From Derxia gummosa DSM 723 (GTDB taxonomy: Bacteria; Pseudomonadota; Gammaproteobacteria; Burkholderiales; Burkholderiaceae_E): a stretch of 64,000 bases of DNA. The position numbers and the translations under genes are program-made. The stretch lies in the NCBI RefSeq assembly GCF_000482785.1, contig NZ_KI519500.1:1327-65326 (forward strand), read 5' to 3'. Of this stretch, positions 1 through 10,113 are shown piece by piece; position 1 is the stretch's first letter, and every line of letters starts with the position of its first letter. A model generated the notes under the pieces. It saw only the letters and a list, made by a program, of their open reading frames with translations. It had not been told where the DNA came from and searched no databases.

Positions 1-2
1 CG

Positions 3-2219
<2,217 letters not shown>

Positions 2220-2230
2220 TGCCGGAGGGC

Positions 2231-2261
2231 CCCGACGGCGACCGCTCCGGTCGCCGTCGGG
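2231..2261 (+). terminator. Stem-loop after the MBG-repeat gene
   Basis: A perfect 13-bp inverted repeat (CCCGACGGCGACC, 5-nt loop, GGTCGCCGTCGGG) begins 12 bp after the stop codon. There is no T-run, so it is terminator-like rather than a textbook intrinsic terminator. It lies between convergent genes and could act on both strands. Confidence 0.5.
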
Positions 2262-2336
2262 CCGGTCCTGACGGGCGGCGGCGGCGCGGGACGGGCCGAA
2301 CCCGCCCGCGCCGGTCCGCCAGGAACGGCAGACCGC

Positions 2337-3131
2337 TCAGCCCAGCTCGCTTTCGTGCCAGCCGCGCAGCGCGAGCCGCGACAGCCAGCTCATCACCACG
2401 AACAGCGCCACGCCCGCGAGCGCGATCAGCAGCAGCGCCGCGAACATCAGCGGGATGTCGAGCTGGAAGCCGGCCTGGAGGATCTGGTAGGCCAGCCCCG
2501 CGCTCGTCCCGCCGGTACCGGCCACGAACTCCGCCACCACCGCGCCGATCAGCGCAAGCCCCGACGAGATGCGCAAGCCCGCGAAGAAATACGGCAGCGC
2601 GCTCGGGATGCGCAGCCGCACCAGCGTCTGCCAGCGCGTCGCGCGGTTGAGCCTGAACAGGTTGAGCAGCCCCGGATTCACGCTGCGCAGCCCCAGCACC
2701 GTGTTGGAGATGATCGGGAACAGGCAGACGAGCACCGCGCACAGCACGAGCGCCGGCGTGGGCTCCTTGACCCAGATGATGATCAGCGGCGCGATCGCCA
2801 CGATGGGCGTGACCTGCAACAGGATCGCGTAGGGGAAGAGGCTGGCCTCGATCACGCGGCTCTGCACGAGCAGGAAGGCGAACAGCACGCCCGCGACGAT
2901 CGCGGTGGCGAAGGCGAGCAGCGTGATCTTCATCGTCACCGCGAGCGCGCCGAGCAGGCTGCTCCAGTTGGCTGCAAGCGTTTGCAGCACCTTGAGCGGC
3001 GTCGGCACGAGATAGATCGGAATCTCGAAGAAGCCGCAGGCCCATTGCCACGCGGTGACGAACACGAGGCCGACGACGACGGGCGCGAGCACGCGCAGCG
3101 CGGCGGGATGGGAGAGCAGCGGTTGCTTCAT
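2337..3131 (-). CDS. ABC transporter permease, SsuC/TauC-type
   Basis: A 264-residue inner-membrane permease of the binding-protein-dependent family (BPD_transp_1). It has about six hydrophobic segments and an EAA-like cytoplasmic loop around LFRLNRATRWQTLVRLRIP followed by FFAGLRISSG. Proteins of this type import sulfonates, nitrate, or thiamine and riboflavin precursors, and the substrate cannot be read from the sequence. The MKQPLLSHP start is chosen because the reading frame upstream is proline-rich and non-conserved in character. It lies 85 bp downstream of the ATPase gene and is probably co-transcribed with it. No substrate-binding protein is adjacent. Confidence 0.85.
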   Translation of the reverse strand: MKQPLLSHPAALRVLAPVVVGLVFVTAWQWACGFFEIPIYLVPTPLKVLQTLAANWSSLLGALAVTMKITLLAFATAIVAGVLFAFLLVQSRVIEASLFPYAILLQVTPIVAIAPLIIIWVKEPTPALVLCAVLVCLFPIISNTVLGLRSVNPGLLNLFRLNRATRWQTLVRLRIPSALPYFFAGLRISSGLALIGAVVAEFVAGTGGTSAGLAYQILQAGFQLDIPLMFAALLLIALAGVALFVVMSWLSRLALRGWHESELG

Positions 3132-3216
3132 GGCGATGGCTTCGGTGCCGGATGACGGTTCAGGCGGGCTTGGGTCGGGCAATGGCGGGCGCGGCGCGGG
3201 TGGCGGGGACGCTCGC

Positions 3217-4014
3217 TCAGGCCTCGTCGGCATGCGCCTCGGTGAGCAGCGCCGACAGCCGCTGGCAATGGCGCAGGAAGGGTTCGGAAACCCGCCAGTC
3301 CTCGCCGCGCTCGTCGGGGCCGTCGATGTCGATCTCGGCGATCACGCGGCCCGGGCGCGCGGCCATCACGACCACCTTGGTCGAGAGGAACACCGCCTCG
3401 TAGATGCTGTGGGTGACGAACACGACCGTCAGGTCCTCGCGCCGCCACAGCGCGCGCAGATCCCCGTCGAGCTTGTTGCGCGTGAACTCGTCGAGGGCGC
3501 CGAAGGGCTCGTCCATGAGCAGCAGGTTCGGGCCCGTGGCGAGCGCGCGCGCGATGGAGGCGCGCATCTGCATGCCGCCCGACAGCTCGCGCGGGCGGCT
3601 GCGGTGGAAGCGGCCGAGGCCGACCAGATCGAGCGCGTGATCGACACGCGGCTGCGCCTCGGCCTTCGGCATGCCGGCGAGATCGAGCGGCAGGCGCACG
3701 TTGGCGGCCACGTCGGCCCAGGGCATGAGCGTCGCCTCCTGGAACACCATCGCCAGCCGCCGGCCCTCGCTGTTGCGCGGCGGCGCCGGTTCGTTCCACC
3801 AGCGCAGATGGCCGGCCGAGGGCGTTTCCAGCCCGGCGAACATGCGCAGCAGCGTGCTCTTGCCGCAGCCCGACGGCCCGAGCAGCGAGACGAACTCGCC
3901 GCGCCGGATGTCGAGCTTGAGCGCTTCGAGCGCCTGCGTGCCGTTGGGATAGGTCTTCTCGACGCGCTGGGCCGAGAGCACGGGCGGCGAGGTATCGGAG
4001 GAATCGAAGGGCAT
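3217..4014 (-). CDS. ABC transporter ATP-binding protein, SsuB/TauB-type
   Basis: A 265-residue cytoplasmic ATPase. Visible motifs are Walker A (GPSGCGKST), Q-loop (VFQEA), ABC signature (LSGGMQ), Walker B (LLLMDEPFGALDE) and switch histidine (VFVTHS). It should energise the permease encoded just downstream on the same strand. The family serves nitrate, sulfonate, taurine and vitamin-precursor importers. The start at MPFDSSD is preferred over one 13 codons further upstream because homologues usually begin shortly before the first strand. The binding-protein partner must be encoded elsewhere or shared with another system. Confidence 0.88.
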   Translation of the reverse strand: MPFDSSDTSPPVLSAQRVEKTYPNGTQALEALKLDIRRGEFVSLLGPSGCGKSTLLRMFAGLETPSAGHLRWWNEPAPPRNSEGRRLAMVFQEATLMPWADVAANVRLPLDLAGMPKAEAQPRVDHALDLVGLGRFHRSRPRELSGGMQMRASIARALATGPNLLLMDEPFGALDEFTRNKLDGDLRALWRREDLTVVFVTHSIYEAVFLSTKVVVMAARPGRVIAEIDIDGPDERGEDWRVSEPFLRHCQRLSALLTEAHADEA

Positions 4015-4106
4015 GGGCGATGGGCTGCGGAGACGATGGCGGGACGCAGGCAAGCCATGTGCCCGCCGCGCGGGCCACCGTCAGGCGACCGACGAACGCC
4101 CCCCGC

Positions 4107-4637
4107 TCAACCGCGCAGACGGCGGCGCAGCAGCGCGACCAGCCCGATGCCGAGCGCGATCATCCCGCCGGCTTCCGGCTCGGGCACCGGCGACGCGCTG
4201 AACACCACCGGCAGCTCGCTGACGAAGGTCGTGCCGACGGTGTAGACCTCCTGGTAGACCGGCGGCGCGAGGAAGTCGGCCCAGTAGGGATTGGCGTAGG
4301 CGCCCGACGCCAGCGAGTAGCCGAAGCCGTGCACCGTGATCTGGCCGTCGCTGCCGAGGCGGATGACGTTGTCGAGCGCGAAGGGCTCGTTGCCGGGGAT
4401 GGCCGAGCCACTCGGCCACAGGCCGGTGATGGCGACGCCATTGCGCTCGCCGGTGATGCCGAGGATCTCGTGAAAGCCGCTGGCGTCGGCAGTGTCGGAA
4501 ACGTCGAGGCTGCCGCCGGCGCTGATGCCGGCGCCGGTGTAGCTCCAGCTCCAGGTGGCGGCCCGGGCGGCGGGCGCGGCGGCGATACCGGCGACAAGCG
4601 CCAGGGCAAGGGACAGACGACGAAGCGGATGGGTCAT
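4107..4637 (-). CDS. PEP-CTERM sorting-domain exoprotein
   Basis: A 176-residue secreted protein with an N-terminal signal peptide (MTHPLRRLSLALALVAG, cleavage near ARAA). The globular domain begins WSWSYTGAGISAGGSLD. The C-terminus is a PEP-CTERM signal: a VPEPEAGG motif, a hydrophobic helix and a final RRRLRG cluster. PEP-CTERM proteins are processed by exosortase in bacteria that make exopolysaccharide. It is paralogous to the next gene (shared WSWSYTG/WKWSFTG, GFHEI/GFHRI, SAIPGNE and GLGY/GFGY segments) and probably arose with it by tandem duplication. The function of the globular domain is unknown. Confidence 0.85.
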   Translation of the reverse strand: MTHPLRRLSLALALVAGIAAAPAARAATWSWSYTGAGISAGGSLDVSDTADASGFHEILGITGERNGVAITGLWPSGSAIPGNEPFALDNVIRLGSDGQITVHGFGYSLASGAYANPYWADFLAPPVYQEVYTVGTTFVSELPVVFSASPVPEPEAGGMIALGIGLVALLRRRLRG

Positions 4638-4759
4638 GGGCTTGGCTTTCTTCTCGACGGGTTGACGGGACGCGCCGGCGGCGCGTCCGAAGGAGCCGGA
4701 CCAGCCAGACCACGGCCGGCATCGGCGGGAATATCGACGCCGGGCGGCGCGTACCGGCG

Positions 4760-5239
4760 TCAGCGCGAGCCGGCCCGTTCCACCACGGGTGCGGCGGTGA
4801 AGATGCCCTCGGTCTCGGCCATCTTCCCGGCCCTGGACGACATCTCCTGGTACACGGCCGGCGTGCGCTTGAGGTCGTAGAACACATTGGCGCAGGCGCC
4901 TGACTTGAGGCAGTAGCCGAGGCCGAGGATGGTGAGCATGCCGCCCTCGTCGTAGCGGATGAGGTTGTCGACCGGATAGCCCTCGTTGCCCGGGATGGCG
5001 CTGCCGGCCGGGAACAGCGCGGCGATCTCCTCGCCGTTGCGCCTGCCCTCGATGCTGGTGATGCGGTGGAAGCCCTGGGCGTCGCCCGCGTCGGCGGTGG
5101 TGAGCACGCCGCGCGCGGTCACGCCCTTGCCGGTGAAGCTCCATTTCCAGAGCGTGTCGGCATGGGCGGCGGGGAGCACGGCGCAGGCGAGCACGGTGAT
5201 GACGGCGGCGAGCAGCGGACGGCGGAGCGGCTTGGGCAT
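4760..5239 (-). CDS. Secreted paralogue of the neighbouring PEP-CTERM protein, lacking the sorting signal
   Basis: A 159-residue protein with a clear signal peptide (MPKPLRRPLLAAVITVLACAVLPAAHA) and the same domain as the gene downstream: WKWSFTGKGVTARGVL, GFHRITSIEGRRNGEEIAALFPAGSAIPGNE and LGLGYCLKSGACAN. It ends in VVERAGSR, with no PEP-CTERM motif, hydrophobic tail helix or basic cluster, so it should be released to the periplasm or outside rather than sorted by exosortase. It has a CLKSGAC cysteine pair absent from its sister. The two genes lie on one strand about 120 bp apart. Confidence 0.8.
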   Translation of the reverse strand: MPKPLRRPLLAAVITVLACAVLPAAHADTLWKWSFTGKGVTARGVLTTADAGDAQGFHRITSIEGRRNGEEIAALFPAGSAIPGNEGYPVDNLIRYDEGGMLTILGLGYCLKSGACANVFYDLKRTPAVYQEMSSRAGKMAETEGIFTAAPVVERAGSR

Positions 5240-5437
5240 GGCGGCGAAGGAGAGGAATGGAGGCGGCGCGGATTTGACCACCGTCGTGGCCGTCCGCCCA
5301 TCGGGATCGACAACGCTTGCCAGCCCCGACCGACATGCAGGCCTCCGTCGCGCCGCTGCCGCCGCGTCCGGCCGGCGGCCAGCATGAGGCAATGCGCCGA
5401 TGCATTCCGCGTCGGCCAAGGCATCAGGAGCAAGGCC

Positions 5438-6172
5438 ATGGAAACCTTCCGCAGCGCGGCAAGTCGCCCCGGCAAGGGCACCGACATCGATCCCGCCGGC
5501 ACCGGCGGCTGGGAGGGCTTCAGCACCGGCGCGGGCCATGCGTCGCGGCCCGAAGGCGCGGTCGAGGAAGCCGAGGCGGCCGGCCAGCCGCCGAGCGCGC
5601 CGCATGAGCCACGCACGAGCGTGGGCGGCACTGGCGATGCCGGCCCGGCCGGCGCCGGCAATACGAACGCCGGCTCGGCGGGCGGCGACGACGGTGCCGA
5701 AGCCGCCGCGACCGGCGGCGGTGCCAACGCCAGCAGCCTCGGCGGCCATCCCGAGCCGCGGCCGAGCGAGGACCTCGCCGCTCCCGCGCATGACGCGCCG
5801 CGCGCAGCCGCGCCCGGCATCGGCTCGACAAGCGCCGTCGTCAGCCGCGACGCCAACAGCAGCGACGGTGCCGGCTCGGGCGCGAGCGGCGCGGGCAGCG
5901 CCGGAACGATCCTCCGTGGCGAGGGCGACCAGGCCGCCACCATCACCGATCCGGCCTCGGTCGGCGGCGCCGGCGTGCCCTCGGGCAGCGGCGCGGCGGC
6001 GCAACCGTCGCCGCAAGGCAACGAGCCGTCATCGGGCAAGGGCATGGGCGACGGCAGCGAGCCGCCGGTTCTCCCCGGCATCGCGCCGACGGCCATCGGC
6101 GGTCAGGGGCCGTCGTCGATCGACGGCAACCTGGGGCAGGACGGGTCGGTGCCGCCGGCCAATCACCGCTGA
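5438..6172 (+). CDS. Hypothetical Gly/Ala/Ser-rich disordered protein
   Basis: A 244-residue open frame (METFRSAASRPGKGTDIDPAGTG) preceded by a good ribosome-binding site (AGGAG, 9 nt before the ATG). The composition is Gly, Ala, Ser and Pro with many acidic residues and no predicted domain, signal peptide or membrane segment, so it is expected to be disordered. High GC makes long spurious frames common, and the ribosome-binding site is the main argument for a real gene. Its 3' end overlaps the convergent ku gene by 10 bp. I do not recognise a family. Confidence 0.5.
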   Translation: METFRSAASRPGKGTDIDPAGTGGWEGFSTGAGHASRPEGAVEEAEAAGQPPSAPHEPRTSVGGTGDAGPAGAGNTNAGSAGGDDGAEAAATGGGANASSLGGHPEPRPSEDLAAPAHDAPRAAAPGIGSTSAVVSRDANSSDGAGSGASGAGSAGTILRGEGDQAATITDPASVGGAGVPSGSGAAAQPSPQGNEPSSGKGMGDGSEPPVLPGIAPTAIGGQGPSSIDGNLGQDGSVPPANHR

Positions 6173-7026
6173 GCGGCGGCCGCCCGGCGCCGCGACCGCT
6201 CAGCGCCCGGCGGCGTCGGCCCGGCCGCTGGCGCGTCGAGGCTGCGCCGGAGCAGGTCGGCGAGCGCATCCGCGTCGGGTGGCGGCTCGTCGCCGGGCGG
6301 CGGCGCGGGCGCGGCGACGAGCGCCCGGGGCTCGCCACCCCGCCGCTTGCGCTCGACCAGCGCGAGCAGCGCCTCGCGGTAGTCGTCGTGATGCTCGGCC
6401 GGCTGCCAGCCGGTGCGCATCTGCTGCACGAGGCGGTCGGCCATCTGAAGTTCGGCGGGCTTGATGCCGGCCTTGCGCGCGTCTTCCGGCGGAAAGCGCA
6501 TCTCGCTGAAGTCGCGCAACTCGGCCGGCCAGCGCAGCGTGTTGAGGACGAGCGCCGGACCGCGCACCAGCAGCGCGGCGAGGTGCTCGCGGGTCTGGAG
6601 CACGATGCGCGCGAGACCGACCAGCCCGCTGCGCGCAAGCGTCTCGCGCAGCAGGGCGTACACCTTGTCGGCGCCGCGCTGGGGCGCGAGCACATACGGC
6701 GTCTCGAAGAACTCCGGCCCGATCGCCTCGACCTCGACAAAGCCGGTGATCTCGATGGCGCGCTCGCGGTTCGGCCGCAGCGCGGCGATCTCCTCGTCGG
6801 TCACGAGCACATGGCCGCCGTCCGCCATCGGCACCGCGCGTGCCACGGCCGATGCCGGCACGACGCGGCCGCTGGCCTTGTTGATGCGGCGGTAGCCGAT
6901 GGGCTGCATGTCGCGCGAGTCCACCCACTCGAAGTCCACGCCGTCGCGGCCGGCGCCGGTGTGCATGCGCACGGGGATATGGACCAGGCCGAAGGTGATC
7001 GCGCCTTTCCAGAGGACATGGGGCAT
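6163..7026 (-). CDS. ku: Ku protein, non-homologous end joining
   Basis: A 287-residue bacterial Ku with the typical N-terminus MPHVLWKGAITFGLVHIPVRM, followed by the conserved VDSRDMQPIGYRRINKASGRVV, EVEAIGPEFFETPYVLAP and KVYALLRETLARSGLVGLARIVL segments. Bacterial Ku forms a homodimeric ring on DNA ends and recruits the ligase LigD for double-strand break repair. The tail after the core is basic and Pro/Ala-rich, as in other bacterial Ku proteins, and probably contacts DNA or LigD. No ligD is found within the window. The gene stands alone on its strand. Confidence 0.93.
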   Translation of the reverse strand: MPHVLWKGAITFGLVHIPVRMHTGAGRDGVDFEWVDSRDMQPIGYRRINKASGRVVPASAVARAVPMADGGHVLVTDEEIAALRPNRERAIEITGFVEVEAIGPEFFETPYVLAPQRGADKVYALLRETLARSGLVGLARIVLQTREHLAALLVRGPALVLNTLRWPAELRDFSEMRFPPEDARKAGIKPAELQMADRLVQQMRTGWQPAEHHDDYREALLALVERKRRGGEPRALVAAPAPPPGDEPPPDADALADLLRRSLDAPAAGPTPPGAERSRRRAAAAQR

Positions 7027-7289
7027 GGCGGGCTCGCTTGCGTTCAGACGGACATGGCCGCGAGCCTCGCGCCGGCCGCCGCGCCGAGCGGCAACGCTTT
7101 GTCAGCGTCGTGGGAGCGCGCCGACAGCGCGGCCGCCACGCCTGACGCCGGCAGACCGGTTGGCGACGCCGCCGGCCATGCGCCGCCGCCGCCGGGCCGG
7201 CAAGATGGCGCGGACCTCGTTCCGCCCGGTGTCGCCGCCATCGCCTGTCGCATGGCGGCTGGCCCGGGCACCTTCGCCGGAACCGCCGC

Positions 7290-7631
7290 ATGAGCCTCGC
7301 CCAGACCTATCTCCTCCTCGGCTTCGCGATCGTCGCCGAGGTCATCGCTACCACGGCGCTCAAGGCCTCGGACGGCTTCACGCGCCTGTGGCCGAGCGTG
7401 ATCGTCGTCGTCGGCTACGGCATCGCCTTCGTGCTGCTGAGCCTCACGCTGCGCGTGCTGCCGACGGGCATCGTCTATGCGGTGTGGTCGGGCGCGGGCG
7501 TGGTGCTGATCACCGCGGTGAGCTGGATCTGGTACCGCCAGGCGCTCGACCTGCCGGCGCTGGCCGGCCTCGGGCTGATCGTGGCGGGCGTGGTGGTGAT
7601 CAATCTGTTTTCGAAATCGGTGTCGCACTGA
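7290..7631 (+). CDS. SMR-family small multidrug efflux protein (EmrE-like)
   Basis: A 113-residue protein with four membrane helices, the usual SMR length. The essential membrane-embedded glutamate of helix 1 is present in FAIVAEVIATTALKAS, and the helix-3 signature appears as GIVYAVWSGAGVVLI. These features match the EmrE/QacE branch (lipophilic cations, exported with proton antiport as an antiparallel dimer) better than the guanidinium-exporting SugE/Gdx branch. It stands alone and is convergent with the CDF transporter gene 61 bp away. Confidence 0.88.
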   Translation: MSLAQTYLLLGFAIVAEVIATTALKASDGFTRLWPSVIVVVGYGIAFVLLSLTLRVLPTGIVYAVWSGAGVVLITAVSWIWYRQALDLPALAGLGLIVAGVVVINLFSKSVSH

Positions 7632-7692
7632 GACGACGGCGTCGGGCCGTGACGCGAACGGGAGGCGACGGCGCCCGCCGGCCACCGTACCG

Positions 7693-8319
7693 TCAAGCCG
7701 CGCGCGCCGGCCCCGTCATCGACGTGCGCAGGATGTAGAGCCCGCCGCGCAGCACGATCACTCCGATCACCGCGCCGATGACGAGGTCGGGCCAGCGCGA
7801 GCCGGTCAGCATCACCAGCAGCCCGCCCGCGATCACGCCCACGTTCGCGATCACGTCGTTCTTGGAGAAGATCCAGCTCGCCTTCATGTGGACCTCGCCA
7901 TCGCGGTGCCGGCTCAGCAACCTGAGGCAGGCCACGTTGGCGATCAGCGCCAGCAGCCCGACGCCCATCATCAGCAGTGACTCGGGCTCGGCGCCGAACA
8001 GCGCGCGCTGCGCCACCTGCATCAGCACGCCCAATCCGAGCGCCAGCTCGACCACGCCGCTCAGCAGCGCCGCACGCCGCTTGTGCTCCAGCGTGCGGCC
8101 GACGGCGTAGAGCGACACGCCGTACACCATCGCGTCGGCCGCCATGTCGAGCGAATCGGCCAGCAGCGCGGTCGAGCCCGCGATCCAGCCCAGCCCGCCC
8201 TCGACGAAGAACATCACCGCGTTGATCGCCAGCAGCTTGCGCAGCACCGACGTCTGTTCCCGATCACGCGCCTCGAATCCGCAGCCGCAGCCGCCATTGC
8301 CGCATCCCGACACTGCCAT
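7693..8319 (-). CDS. Cation-efflux (CDF) family transporter, short form with Cys-rich N-terminus
   Basis: About 208 residues with the CDF membrane domain. Metal-site aspartates are visible in ALLADSLDMAADAMVYGVSLY, and a second polar helix lies around IFSKNDVIANVGVIAGG. The usual C-terminal cytoplasmic metal-binding domain is missing, as in a known short subgroup. The N-terminus has a glycine/cysteine cluster (GCGNGGCGCG) that may bind metal or deliver it. The start is uncertain: a GTG two codons inside has a better-spaced GGGAG, and a TTG three codons upstream is also open. Zinc, cobalt or cadmium export is the family role; the metal is not determined. Confidence 0.8.
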   Translation of the reverse strand: MAVSGCGNGGCGCGFEARDREQTSVLRKLLAINAVMFFVEGGLGWIAGSTALLADSLDMAADAMVYGVSLYAVGRTLEHKRRAALLSGVVELALGLGVLMQVAQRALFGAEPESLLMMGVGLLALIANVACLRLLSRHRDGEVHMKASWIFSKNDVIANVGVIAGGLLVMLTGSRWPDLVIGAVIGVIVLRGGLYILRTSMTGPARAA

Positions 8320-8637
8320 CTCCCGCAAGAAGTTGAGTGAAACGCGCGGATGCTAGCCGGGAAGGCGCCACGCCCGGCGTCAGCGCGCCGCCGCGGCTCT
8401 TTTTTGAGCATGGGCAACGGCAACCGCGCCGCCGGTCCGGCCCACGCGAGCCGACGTTCCCCGTTTTTGCGCCCGCTCAAGGAGAAACGCCCGCGACGCA
8501 AGACTGTCATTCGGACAAACATGCTGCGAAGCACAATCCTCAACGAAAGACCGCATGCGGCGACGTACTGGCAGGCTTGTGCGCAATCGGGCAGCCCGCA
8601 GGCGACCGCCGCAGCCCCCGCTCCTCCGGAGAACAGC
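8320..8637. other. Intergenic region between divergent CDF and MaoC-PTA genes
   Basis: About 318 bp that must hold the promoters of both divergent genes. The reading frame of the downstream gene is open through most of it, but the coding start is placed at 8638 on domain and ribosome-binding-site grounds. No clear hairpin, operator or RNA gene was seen. Confidence 0.5.
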
Positions 8638-10113
8638 ATGGACATCCGCAGCACCGACCTCATCACCAACCGCACCTGGGACGAGATCGCCGTCGGCGAC
8701 ACCGCCACCCTGGTTCGCACCCTCACCGCCGACGACATCCGCGTGTTCGCCGCGATGTCGGGCGACGTGAACCCTGCCCACCTCGACGCCGAATACGCCA
8801 AGGCGAGCGTGTTCCACGAGGTCATCGCCCACGGCATGTGGGGCGCGGCGCTGATCTCGGCGCTGCTCGGCACCGAGTTTCCCGGCCCGGGCACGATCTA
8901 CACCGGCCAGTCGCTGCACTTTCTGCGGCCGGTGCACATCGGCGACGTGCTCACCGTCAAGCTCACGGCCAAGGAGAAGGTCGAGCGCGGCCACCGCATC
9001 GTGTTCGACTGCGAATGCAGCAACCAGAACGGCGAGCCGGTCATCACCGGCGAGGCCGAGGTCAAGGCGCCGACCGAGCGCATCAGCCGCCCGCGCTGGC
9101 CCGTGCCCGACCTGATCGTCAACGACAGGCACGCGCGGCTCGCGGCGCTCGTGGGCCTCGGGCGCGGGCTGGCGCCGGTGAGCATCGCGGTCGCCCATCC
9201 CTGCGACACCGAATCGCTCAAGGGCGCGCTCGACGCGGCGGAGGCCGGGCTGGTGCTGCCGATCCTCGTGGCGCCGCTCGGCAAGCTGCGCGAGGTGGCG
9301 GCGGCCGCCGGCCTGAGCCTCGACGGCATCGAGTGCATCGACGTGCCGCACAGCCATGCCGCCGCCGAGCAGGCCGTGGCGCTGGTGCGCGCGGGCCGCG
9401 CCGAGGCGCTCATGAAGGGCAGCCTGCATACCGACGAACTCATGCACGCCGTCGTCGCCCACGACACCGGCCTGCGCACCGCGCGCCGCCTGAGCCATGT
9501 GTTCGTGATGGATGTGCCGACCTATCCGCGCCGGCTGCTCATCACCGATGCCGCAATCAACATCGAGCCGACGCTGGAAGACAAGGCCGACATCCTGCGC
9601 AACGCGATCGACCTCGCGCGCGCGCTCGGCATCGCCACGCCCAAGGCCGCGATCCTCGCGGCGGTCGAGACCGTCAACCCGAAGATGCGCGCCACGCTCG
9701 ACGCCGCGGCGCTGTGCAAGATGGCCGACCGCGGCCAGATCGCGGGCGCGGTGCTCGACGGGCCGCTCGCCTTCGACAACGCGATCTCGGCGGCGGCGGC
9801 GAAGACCAAGGGCATCGTCTCGCCGGTCGCGGGCGAGGCCGACATCCTGCTCGTGCCCGACCTGGAGAGCGGCAACATGCTCGCCAAGCAGCTCGAATAC
9901 CTCGCCGACGCCCAGGCCGCCGGCATCGTGCTCGGCGCCAAGGTGCCGATCGTGCTCACGAGCCGCGCCGACGATGCCGAGACGCGGCTTGCGTCCTGCG
10001 TGCTCGCGCTGCTGCTCGCGCGCGCCGGCAAGGGCGGCGCCGGCGGCCTCGGCCGCGCGGGCGCGAGCCTGAGCGCTGTGCCGCAGGCGGCACTGGACGG
10101 GAGCGTGGAATGA
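8638..10113 (+). CDS. MaoC-like enoyl-CoA hydratase fused to phosphate acetyl/butyryltransferase
   Basis: A 491-residue bifunctional protein. Residues about 10-145 form a MaoC hot-dog domain (DIRVFAAMSGDVNPAHLD, VIAHGMWGAALISALLG). Residues about 165-485 form a phosphate acetyl/butyryltransferase domain (MKGSLHTDELMHAVV, DGPLAFDNAISAAAAKTKGI). Such fusions are annotated as bifunctional enoyl-CoA hydratase/phosphate acetyltransferase in Betaproteobacteria. The second domain converts acetyl-CoA and phosphate to acetyl phosphate. The start at MDIRSTD has GGAG 7 nt upstream; the frame stays open further upstream but that part resembles no domain. Its stop overlaps the ackA start (ATGA), so the two are translationally coupled and should act in sequence. 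How the MaoC domain is used in this arrangement is not clear. Confidence 0.88.
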   Translation: MDIRSTDLITNRTWDEIAVGDTATLVRTLTADDIRVFAAMSGDVNPAHLDAEYAKASVFHEVIAHGMWGAALISALLGTEFPGPGTIYTGQSLHFLRPVHIGDVLTVKLTAKEKVERGHRIVFDCECSNQNGEPVITGEAEVKAPTERISRPRWPVPDLIVNDRHARLAALVGLGRGLAPVSIAVAHPCDTESLKGALDAAEAGLVLPILVAPLGKLREVAAAAGLSLDGIECIDVPHSHAAAEQAVALVRAGRAEALMKGSLHTDELMHAVVAHDTGLRTARRLSHVFVMDVPTYPRRLLITDAAINIEPTLEDKADILRNAIDLARALGIATPKAAILAAVETVNPKMRATLDAAALCKMADRGQIAGAVLDGPLAFDNAISAAAAKTKGIVSPVAGEADILLVPDLESGNMLAKQLEYLADAQAAGIVLGAKVPIVLTSRADDAETRLASCVLALLLARAGKGGAGGLGRAGASLSAVPQAALDGSVE

